DNA from: Chloroflexota bacterium
GTDB lineage: Bacteria; Chloroflexota; Anaerolineae; J102
Length of the DNA: 6,175 nucleotides
NCBI GenBank assembly: GCA_024276255.1
Contig: JAJRXO010000180.1
Location: forward strand, 1-6,175
Direction: 5' to 3'
In this document: in pieces, positions 1 to 5,376 of the stretch
Layout: each line of letters opens with the position of its first letter
How positions within the stretch are numbered: position 1 is the first letter of the stretch
Notes under the pieces: model-generated
What the model was told of the DNA's origin: nothing
Databases searched by the model: none
The model's input: only the letters and a program-made list of their open reading frames with translations
Program-made: the position numbers and the translations under genes

Positions 1-860
1 ACCAGCCAGAGTGCCGGTTTTTCGAGCTTGTTTTTCAGCACGGCTTCGCGGCCCAGCCAGGGGCCTTTGTCCCAATCGCATACCCAGGCCAGGCGGGCGC
101 CCATCGGCTCCAGGAGGGCGTTGATTTCGTGGCCATAGAGGGGCAGACAGGCTTCGAAGCGCAGCGAGTCGCGGGCTGCCAGGCCGCAGGCCATGAGGCC
201 CTCATTTTTACCTGCTTCCAGCAGGCTTTCCCACATGGCCACCGCCTTTTCCTCGGGGAAGAAGAGCTCGTAGCCGTATTCGCCGGTATAGCCGGTAGCG
301 CCGATCAGGGTGTCGATGTCGGCTACCTGCGCCCGGGCTGCCGTGTGAAACTTCACCTGTTCCAGGTCGAGATCGGTAAGTTTTTGCAGCACATTCTGCG
401 CTTTGGGCCCCTGCAGCGCCAGCATGTAGGTGGGATCCGAGATGTCTTCCAGCTCGCAATCAAAGCTGCTGATGTGAGTGTCGAGCCAGAAAAGGTCTTT
501 ATGGCGATTGGCGGCATTGACGATAATCCACCACTCGTCGGGCAGACGATAGATGAAGATGTCATCCACAAAGGTGCCATCGTCATAGCATAGGAAGCTG
601 TATTCGGCGTCCCACACCTTCATCTGACTGACGTCACGGGGTTGCACGTACTGCAGAAACAGCTCGGCATCCGGGCCTTTGAGGATGAACTGGCCCATGT
701 GATCGATGTCAAACAGGCCTGCTGCCGTACGCACGGCGTGGTGTTCGGCCAGGGGGCCGGTGGGATATTGGACGGGGAGTTCGTATCCGGCGAAAGGAAC
801 CATGCGCCCTCCCATGGCGACATGGCGTTCGTAGAGGGCAGTGCGTTGTAATACGCTCAT
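1..860 (-). CDS. gcvT: Aminomethyltransferase, glycine cleavage system T-protein (3' end outside window)
   Basis: The T-protein takes the aminomethyl group carried on the lipoylated H-protein and transfers it to tetrahydrofolate, giving 5,10-methylene-THF and ammonia; it acts in the cytoplasm. 286 codons are visible; the family is usually about 360-370 residues, so roughly 80 C-terminal residues are missing. Family signatures seen are VPFAGYELPVQYP (21-33), GLFDIDHMGQ (48-57), GTFVDDIFIYRL (95-106) containing the Asp pair D99/D100 where the conserved folate-side aspartate lies, LALQGPKA (147-154), GATGYTGEYGYE (187-198) and CGLAARDSLRFEACLPLYGHE (225-245). The start is the ATG at 860-858, preceded by a GGAAGG Shine-Dalgarno at 872-867 with 6-base spacing, and the protein begins as expected (MSVLQRTALYERHVAMGG). 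A tandem glycine riboswitch and a terminator lie directly upstream, which independently supports the assignment. No frameshift is seen. Confidence 0.97.
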   Translation of the reverse strand, partial: MSVLQRTALYERHVAMGGRMVPFAGYELPVQYPTGPLAEHHAVRTAAGLFDIDHMGQFILKGPDAELFLQYVQPRDVSQMKVWDAEYSFLCYDDGTFVDDIFIYRLPDEWWIIVNAANRHKDLFWLDTHISSFDCELEDISDPTYMLALQGPKAQNVLQKLTDLDLEQVKFHTAARAQVADIDTLIGATGYTGEYGYELFFPEEKAVAMWESLLEAGKNEGLMACGLAARDSLRFEACLPLYGHEINALLEPMGARLAWVCDWDKGPWLGREAVLKNKLEKPALWL

Positions 861-866
861 CTTGCA

Positions 867-872
867 CCTTCC
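867..872 (-). promoter_or_regulatory. Ribosome binding site of gcvT
   Basis: On the minus strand GGAAGG lies 6 bases before the ATG at 860. It fixes the gcvT start and lies downstream of the riboswitch terminator, so it is transcribed only on read-through. Confidence 0.7.
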
Positions 873-903
873 AGCGATGAGAATGAAGAGGACTCCGGCG
901 AAT

Positions 904-939
904 AAAAAGAGCCATGGATGAAGGTCATCCCGGCTCTTT
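904..939 (-). terminator. Intrinsic terminator, expression platform of the glycine riboswitch
   Basis: On the minus strand AAAGAGCC (939-932) pairs with GGCTCTTT (913-906), giving 8 bp. After a small internal loop, GGATGA (930-925) pairs with TCATCC (921-916) around a 3-base loop. The T-tract (908-904, continuing as ATT) follows the outer stem. The hairpin lies two bases after the end of the second aptamer and 43 bases before the gcvT start. This is the standard layout of a transcription-attenuation expression platform. Confidence 0.88.
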
Positions 940-940
940 A

Positions 941-1147
941 CTCTGTCCTGAAACCTGAGAGATTGACCCGTACGATCGCGGCACAGGCTTACCCCGTCGG
1001 TGAAGGGCCGCCCGCGGGCAGCACCTTGCTCTCCAGAGCGCTGTCGATGTGCGATCCTTTTTGCCTGAGAGATTGGTCAGTCCGACCGGTACCGGACCAA
1101 CTTGCCCCTTCGGCGATCAGCAGTCATTGCTGATACTCTCTCGCACA
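941..1147 (-). promoter_or_regulatory. Tandem glycine riboswitch (two aptamers) controlling gcvT
   Basis: Two glycine aptamers lie head to tail on the minus strand. Aptamer 1 (1147-1048) has a perfect 7-bp P1, TGTGCGA (1147-1141) with TCGCACA (1054-1048). Its P2 is GAGAG (1140-1136) with CTCTC (1071-1067). A P3a hairpin is ATCAGCA with TGCTGAT (1134-1116), the conserved core is CGCCGAAGGGGCAAG (1115-1101), and a second arm is TTGGTC with GACCAA (1100-1073). It ends in the signature CTCTCAGGCAAAAAGGA. Aptamer 2 (1038-941) has P1 CTCTG (1038-1034) with CAGAG (945-941) and P2 GAGAG (1033-1029) with CTCTC (961-957). Its core is the variant ACCGACGGGGTAAGCC and its end is CTCTCAGGTTTCAGGA. The linker is about 9 bases, as is usual for the tandem class. 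Known gcv riboswitches usually turn expression on when glycine is high; the direction here is inferred, not shown. Confidence 0.95.
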
Positions 1148-1159
1148 CTTCGGCCAGCA

Positions 1160-1193
1160 AGTATAGTATTGGACGTGCTCATGTGCATGCCAA
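1160..1193 (-). promoter_or_regulatory. Candidate proximal promoter of the riboswitch-gcvT transcript
   Basis: On the minus strand a -35-like TTGGCA (1193-1188, five of six matches to consensus) is followed after 17 bases by AATACT (1170-1165, four of six), inside the AT-rich string AATACTATACT. An overlapping better -10 hexamer, TATACT (1165-1160), sits 22 bases from the same -35, which is too far unless an extended -10 or other element helps. A start at about 1158-1153 would fall just before the first aptamer stem at 1147. This fits a riboswitch leader well. Confidence 0.45.
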
Positions 1194-1229
1194 CCGGCAA
1201 AGCGTCGGGCATACGGGATGAGTGCATGT

Positions 1230-1258
1230 AGTGTATCATTTGTACGACCATTCGTCAA
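1230..1258 (-). promoter_or_regulatory. Candidate distal sigma-70-type promoter of the riboswitch-gcvT transcript
   Basis: On the minus strand TTGACG (1258-1253, five of six matches to TTGACA) is separated by exactly 17 bases from TACACT (1235-1230, four of six matches to TATAAT). Transcription would start near 1223 and leave about 75 bases before the first aptamer. It points the same way as the proximal candidate, so the two could be alternatives or a tandem pair. Confidence 0.42.
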
Positions 1259-1423
1259 CGATCTGGGCGTACGGGGTGCTGGTTCTGTATCTTGTTTGAT
1301 GGAAGCCCGGCTTCGCTGCCGCCATTGTTCAACTTCTGGCAGCCATGTGAAAGTTATAGAGGCGCACAGTGTACTTATCTATTAAGCATGCTGATGAGCG
1401 CTCGCAGCGTGTATCTCATTTTC

Positions 1424-1428
1424 GGAGG
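1424..1428 (+). promoter_or_regulatory. Strong Shine-Dalgarno before a possible micro-ORF
   Basis: GGAGG lies 8 bases before the ATG at 1437 on the plus strand. It is the strongest Shine-Dalgarno match ahead of any start in this spacer, and it is the main reason to take the short frame seriously. Confidence 0.35.
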
Positions 1429-1436
1429 TGCTCGCT

Positions 1437-1508
1437 ATGCTATCCATCATGCAACTGCTGTGGCTGTTGGCAGTGTTGTTTAGCGAACCAGGCGATCCCC
1501 CCTGGTAA
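1437..1508 (+). CDS. Possible 23-residue hydrophobic peptide
   Basis: The frame reads ATG to TAA in 23 codons on the plus strand, opposite in direction to every other gene here. The peptide starts with a basic-free hydrophobic stretch (MLSIMQLLWLLAVLF, residues 1-15) and ends in a short polar, proline-rich tail (SEPGDPPW). It could span or associate with the membrane. A GGAGG Shine-Dalgarno with 8-base spacing precedes it. No clear -35/-10 pair was found upstream, and no family is recognised. It could be a leader peptide, a small membrane peptide or a toxin-like peptide, or chance. A 6-bp inverted repeat (1487-1506) covers its end and the first base of the stop codon. Confidence 0.3.
   Translation: MLSIMQLLWLLAVLFSEPGDPPW
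1487..1506 (+). repeat. Short inverted repeat at the end of the micro-ORF
   Basis: ACCAGG (1487-1492) and CCTGGT (1501-1506) can pair around an 8-base loop and cover the last codons of the possible micro-ORF. No T-tract follows on either strand, so this is not a standard terminator. Confidence 0.35.
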
Positions 1509-1539
1509 GCCGAAACACGGACATCACAGCAACGACCCG

Positions 1540-1570
1540 CTCTTGCGAAGAGGTTTGCCGGCGCCTCTTC
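1540..1570. repeat. Overlapping, mutually exclusive inverted repeats
   Basis: CTCTT (1540-1544) pairs with AAGAG (1548-1552) around a 3-base loop. The same AAGAG segment, as GAAGAGG (1547-1553), also pairs perfectly with CCTCTTC (1564-1570) around a 10-base loop. The middle arm can be in only one hairpin at a time. No T-tract follows on either strand. On the minus strand it lies about 65 bases after the CHAT stop; on the plus strand it lies 31 bases after the micro-ORF stop. It could stabilise a 3' end or be chance. Confidence 0.35.
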
Positions 1571-1635
1571 CGGGACGCCACAATGAGGTGTGGGGCTGCC
1601 TGTGTAAACGAACATCCTTCACCCGCCCATGGCCC

Positions 1636-4600
1636 TTATGCCAGGCCGAGCTGCACAAACGCGGCCCAGGCAAAGGGCTGTGGTTCCTGCGCCGCTGTTT
1701 GCCGACGCGCCGCCAGGAGGCCTGCAGCATAGCCTGGAGCGCCCGCGGCCAGCGCCGCATAAAAGCGCCGGAAAAAGGCCGCTGTGGGTGCGTCGGCCAC
1801 CGGCCATAACGTTGCAACCACAGTATCGGCTCCCACAGTTAAAAAGGCGTGCGCCATGCCCATCTGCTCGTCCCCGGCCCACACCTGCCCCACGGCCGTG
1901 TCACAGGCGGCAAGCACCACGGCATCCGCCTGTAAATGCCACTGCAAAATATCCGGCGTATACAGCACGCCATCACTCAGCAACAGATGCGAAAGATAGG
2001 CCTGCGAGGGATGCAGCCGCACATGGCTGGCAAAGTGCAAAAGCTGAAAAGCCGCCAACCCATCCTCAGCCGCCAGTTTCTGCCAGGCGGCCACGGTAGC
2101 CTGATCGTCGGCCAGATGCAGGCTGTGCGGCCCCAGTTGCGCCAGCAGCGCCGCCGCTTCTTCGGCGACAGCTGGCAGCGGGCCCACCCCGGGATGACCG
2201 GGCGTGTGCGAGATGCTGCACACCAGGCCCCGAACCTGCGCCAATTCCTGGTGGGGAGAAGACATGGGGCGGGACCGGTCGGACGTTCGGCGTATGAGCG
2301 CAGCCAAAAACGGTAGTGACGGCACCTGGCTGAGCCTGGCTTGCAAGCCCCAAAAAGTATGGGCCACCCGTAGAGCCGCAAAAGGAAACGTAACCAGCGG
2401 GCCCGATGGTGCAAGGTATACGGTTTCGACGCCGGACAGAAGATCGCGCAGAGATCCGGGTAGCAACAACGCCTCCAGGCGCTGCCATTCGGCAGGGGGA
2501 TGCGTTGCAGCAGGCCAGTGTAAAAAACGACGGCGATAACTGGCTTCGGATCGACAGGCCAGTTGCACCAGATGCAGGTCCAGCGCGTTCAGAGGAACCA
2601 CCGCGGCCGCCACCTCGCTGCTGTCCAACCAAAAAACGTACAATTCGCCGGTCCTGGCCTCCAGCCAACCATAAGCCAGACATCCCCAGCGCCGCGGGCC
2701 GTGCCGCTCGTCCAGCCGGGCACGCAGGGTAGACAACCGCAGGGGGGGCGCCGTAAACAGGCCTGCATAGGGGGCATTCATGGCCTCGACCCACCGGGTA
2801 ACGCGCTCAAACTCTTCTTCCTGGACACTCAGCTTTTCCCAGTCTTCATCCAGCCGGGCTTGCTGAATGGTCGTGCGCAAACTTTGCAACTTATGCATTA
2901 CGGGACGCAGCGAGACAGGAGTGCCCTCCTGGGGGGAAGGCGGCGAAACCGTCGGGCGACGCAGCGTCTGCCCCAGCCGCTCCATGAGCTGTGTGGCCTT
3001 TTGCTCTTCCAGCCATGTCAGGGCCAGGGCGTCCTGGCCGTCGTTCAGGGCGGCAGCCACGGCCTGGCGCACCAGGGCCCGGCTTTCGGCTGCCAGATGC
3101 GCCGCGCCGGCCGTGGAGACCGCGCCGCGGCGCCAATGATTCAGATGCTGGATGGCTTGCTGATAGGCGTCCAGGGCCTCGTGCATGGTCCCTCGCTGTT
3201 GCGCCACCTGCGCCAGTCCTTGCCAGGCTCGCCAGGCCAGGTCCAGCCGCTGAGTAGGGGCGCTGGCCAGCGATCGGTGCAACAGGATCTCGGCCTGCTC
3301 ATACTCCTGCGCTGCCAGATGGATTTCGGCCCGATAGATCTCGGCGGCCGCGGCCTGATGTGCACGGCCATGCCCGCGCAAGATGGCCGCGCTTGTCTCC
3401 AGCAGGACGGCTGCCCGTTCATGGTAGCCCTGCCTCAGGTACAATCGCCCCAGTTGCAGCGCCGTGAGGGCCGATTGGGCGGGGCTCTTCTCCTTGTAGA
3501 ATGTCTCGCTGCTGCGGCGCAGATAGTCTTCTGCTTCGTGCAGCCGGTTTAAGGCCATCAAGTATTGACCCAGCTTGCGCTGGCACAGCGCCACCTGCAA
3601 AGGAGCGCCGGCCTGGGCAAAGAGGTGGATGGCCTCCTGGGTGGTGCGCAACGCCTGTGGCGGTTGGTTGTCGAGCCAATACAGATCTCCCTGGTATTCG
3701 GCCAGCATGGCATCGGTATAGGGGATGTGGGGATCGGCCACGAGCTGGCGGGCGCGGGCATACGCCTGCAACGCCAGCCTGGCCAGCCCCATTTGCCGAT
3801 AACAAAGACCGATATTACCCAGGGTGTGGGCCAGTTCCGCCACAAGGCCGGTGGATTCCAGACGGTCGGCGGCTTGTTTGAACAGATCGAGTGCGGCTTC
3901 GGTCTGGTTGAACGCCAGCAGCACCGCGCCCTGGGTGTTCTGGCAACGGGCGAGTGGGATGTCGAGGTTCTGGACGGAAAAGTAGCGGATGGCCGCCCGA
4001 GCATGGGCGAGGGCCTGCGCCTGATCGTCGAGCCGGCGATAGGTATTTGCCAGTGCTTTGTCGCAACGCGCCACTTCGTATGCGTCACCCAGGGAAGCAA
4101 AAGCAGTGCGTGCTTCACACAACCATGTTTGGGCACGTTCGTATGCGGTGGTCTGATGGGCGATAAGTCCATCCAGCCGCTGGCGCTGGGCGGTCTGCCA
4201 GGCATCGAGGGAAGACAGCCGCGCCAGAATGCCCGACGCGCCGTCGTGATCCCCCATGTAGAGGGCCAGGGTCGCCCGCGCCAGGGGCAGATAAGGCAAG
4301 ATCTGCGCTGCGGCCGCTTCGTCATCCTGATCCTGACAGAGCTCCAGAGCTTCGTGCACGATGGCAGGATGCTTGAGGTCGATGTGTATCAACGCCCGTA
4401 AAAAGTGAACCGTGCATATCAAAGGGGCGGGGAGTTCTGGCGAAGCGAGGGTTTCCAGCATCTGCAGGGCAGCGTGGTGTTGTCCGGCCAGATAGGCGTA
4501 GGCGGCCTGGCGCAGGCGTATGGCAGGCGAGCGCGAGGGCGCCTGTGGCTCGTCTGCTGCCTCGGGCCACAGCGCCTGTTTGGCCAAAAGCAAATCGCCC

Positions 4601-4668
4601 CGACGCAGGGCAGCGTCAAGGGCGATGAGGGAGGCATCTTGGGTGGAAACAAGCACCTGCCGAATCAT
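1636..4668 (-). CDS. TPR-CHAT protein, probable caspase-like cysteine protease (1010 aa)
   Basis: A predicted soluble protease of the CHAT (caspase HetF-associated with TPRs) family with no signal peptide or membrane segment. Residues about 50-510 form a long run of TPR-like helix pairs, clearest at 240-271, 280-310, 320-350, 361-390 and 399-430, and probably bind a partner or trigger. A helical, charged linker follows (about 590-625). The CHAT domain spans about 640-1010: VYLAPSGPLVTFPFAAL (750-766), PLPAVAEEAAALL (830-842), LLHFASH (876-882) with the catalytic His882, VVLAACDTAVGQ (917-928) with the catalytic Cys922, and GMAHAFLTVGADTVVATLWPVAD (937-959) in two parts. The residue after the catalytic His is Val where the family usually has Gly. 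The ATG at 4668 lies 10 bases after the stop of the zinc-motif gene and has no Shine-Dalgarno, so translational coupling is likely. The substrate is unknown; the neighbouring anti-sigma-like protein is the obvious candidate. Confidence 0.93.
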   Translation of the reverse strand: MIRQVLVSTQDASLIALDAALRRGDLLLAKQALWPEAADEPQAPSRSPAIRLRQAAYAYLAGQHHAALQMLETLASPELPAPLICTVHFLRALIHIDLKHPAIVHEALELCQDQDDEAAAAQILPYLPLARATLALYMGDHDGASGILARLSSLDAWQTAQRQRLDGLIAHQTTAYERAQTWLCEARTAFASLGDAYEVARCDKALANTYRRLDDQAQALAHARAAIRYFSVQNLDIPLARCQNTQGAVLLAFNQTEAALDLFKQAADRLESTGLVAELAHTLGNIGLCYRQMGLARLALQAYARARQLVADPHIPYTDAMLAEYQGDLYWLDNQPPQALRTTQEAIHLFAQAGAPLQVALCQRKLGQYLMALNRLHEAEDYLRRSSETFYKEKSPAQSALTALQLGRLYLRQGYHERAAVLLETSAAILRGHGRAHQAAAAEIYRAEIHLAAQEYEQAEILLHRSLASAPTQRLDLAWRAWQGLAQVAQQRGTMHEALDAYQQAIQHLNHWRRGAVSTAGAAHLAAESRALVRQAVAAALNDGQDALALTWLEEQKATQLMERLGQTLRRPTVSPPSPQEGTPVSLRPVMHKLQSLRTTIQQARLDEDWEKLSVQEEEFERVTRWVEAMNAPYAGLFTAPPLRLSTLRARLDERHGPRRWGCLAYGWLEARTGELYVFWLDSSEVAAAVVPLNALDLHLVQLACRSEASYRRRFLHWPAATHPPAEWQRLEALLLPGSLRDLLSGVETVYLAPSGPLVTFPFAALRVAHTFWGLQARLSQVPSLPFLAALIRRTSDRSRPMSSPHQELAQVRGLVCSISHTPGHPGVGPLPAVAEEAAALLAQLGPHSLHLADDQATVAAWQKLAAEDGLAAFQLLHFASHVRLHPSQAYLSHLLLSDGVLYTPDILQWHLQADAVVLAACDTAVGQVWAGDEQMGMAHAFLTVGADTVVATLWPVADAPTAAFFRRFYAALAAGAPGYAAGLLAARRQTAAQEPQPFAWAAFVQLGLA

Positions 4669-4678
4669 ATTGGCGGGG

Positions 4679-5353
4679 TCAGGGGAGGGTGAGGTGAATG
4701 CTGAGGGCGGGAATAAGTGGGTGTTGCGGGGGTTCCAGCCTCACGTCAGGGAAGAATATCTGGCCCTCTGCATCAGTTGTGCCTTGCAAGACCGCGCCCA
4801 GGATGACAACCTGTACTTCCACATCTGGCACACCGCCCTGCGGCGACAGGAGGCTCACGAGGAGGCCTGTCTCCAATTCACCGGGCAGGCGGGCCAGTTC
4901 GATCGTATAATACCAGCCTTGGGGCAGGTCCAAGTAATTGGCGCCCAGCAGCAGGGGCCGCCGGGCATCAACCGTGGCGCGGGCGTTTTCGTCGGCCCCG
5001 GGGGAAATCTGGCCGGGGAACAGGGTAATGTCGATATCGGCAGTGGCCCGTTGCCGCGTCACAGGCATGGCTGCATAGGCAGCCAGCAGGTCATCCAACC
5101 GCTCCTGACAGATGGGGCATTGTACCAGATGCGTCGTCAGGGGGTGGTTGTGCCAGCGCTGGGCTTGGTCCCGGGCCAGGTCGGCAGCATAGGCGGCCAG
5201 AGCTTCAGCATGGAGATCGCATTCGTCGTCGACGCCGAGCAGGACGGTGATGTCGGGCGGCGCGTGAAAAGGCGAGTGGTTTTTCACCAGCTCCCAGAGT
5301 TTGTCTTCCAGTTCGGCCAGGGCGGTGGCGTCGAAGCGGCCAAGTTCTGTCAT
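4679..5353 (-). CDS. ZAS-like zinc-motif anti-sigma candidate with C-terminal beta-sandwich-like domain (224 aa)
   Basis: This is probably a cytosolic inhibitor of the upstream sigma factor. Residues 41-95 hold a zinc-binding anti-sigma signature: H48, then after 26 residues H75-X3-C79-X2-C82 (HLVQCPIC), followed by the helix ERLDDLLAAY. C45 is an alternative fourth ligand. Residues about 96-125 look like a flexible linker. Residues about 126-224 are beta-rich, with GVPDVEVQVVILG and GTTDAEGQIFFPDVRL resembling carboxypeptidase-regulatory or Ig-like repeats. No transmembrane helix is present, unlike many membrane-anchored anti-sigma factors. I start at the ATG at 5353, 23 bases after the sigma stop. 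An in-frame GTG at 5428 would add 25 residues inside the sigma gene and is less likely. Neither start has a Shine-Dalgarno. The zinc motif is seen; the anti-sigma role is inferred from motif and neighbour. Confidence 0.85.
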   Translation of the reverse strand: MTELGRFDATALAELEDKLWELVKNHSPFHAPPDITVLLGVDDECDLHAEALAAYAADLARDQAQRWHNHPLTTHLVQCPICQERLDDLLAAYAAMPVTRQRATADIDITLFPGQISPGADENARATVDARRPLLLGANYLDLPQGWYYTIELARLPGELETGLLVSLLSPQGGVPDVEVQVVILGAVLQGTTDAEGQIFFPDVRLEPPQHPLIPALSIHLTLP

Positions 5354-5376
5354 GATGATTGGGGTGAGAAGCAGGG

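Larger units (their letters stand above)
1149..1635. other. Intergenic spacer between the CHAT gene and the glycine riboswitch
   Basis: These 487 bases separate the CHAT stop codon from the riboswitch. They hold the two minus-strand promoter candidates, a possible plus-strand micro-ORF (1437-1508) and small inverted repeats (1302-1314, 1487-1506, 1540-1570). No convincing intrinsic terminator with a T-tract for the CHAT operon is visible on the minus strand. No tRNA or other structural RNA was recognised. A 77-codon minus-strand frame (1615-1382) is open but its translation does not look like a protein. Confidence 0.6.

Noticed and set aside
129..593. 154-codon plus-strand frame at the left end
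   Set aside because: It is antisense to gcvT, whose motifs are unambiguous.
918..1231. Short plus-strand frames across the riboswitch
   Set aside because: The stretch is a structured glycine riboswitch on the minus strand. The repeated CCTGAGAGATTG strings are the complement of the aptamer signatures.
1302..1314. GAAGCC-C-GGCTTC inverted repeat as a terminator
   Set aside because: The spacer is a single base, too short for a stable hairpin loop without losing pairs, and no T-tract follows on either strand.
1382..1615. 77-codon minus-strand frame just after the CHAT gene
   Set aside because: It has an AAGG directly against its ATG, which is too close to act as a normal ribosome site. The translation is a Ser/His/Cys-rich mixture with no hydrophobic core or motif. 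It could be a fourth operon gene but the evidence is too weak.
2563..3552. 329-codon open frame on the plus strand
   Set aside because: It is wholly antisense to the TPR-CHAT gene, and its translation is rich in Gln, Gly, Arg and Pro without domain signatures. This is a shadow frame of GC-rich coding sequence.
3565..4401. 278-codon open frame on the plus strand
   Set aside because: It is antisense to the TPR region and shows no family motifs; the repetitive TPR codons in GC-rich DNA explain the lack of stops.
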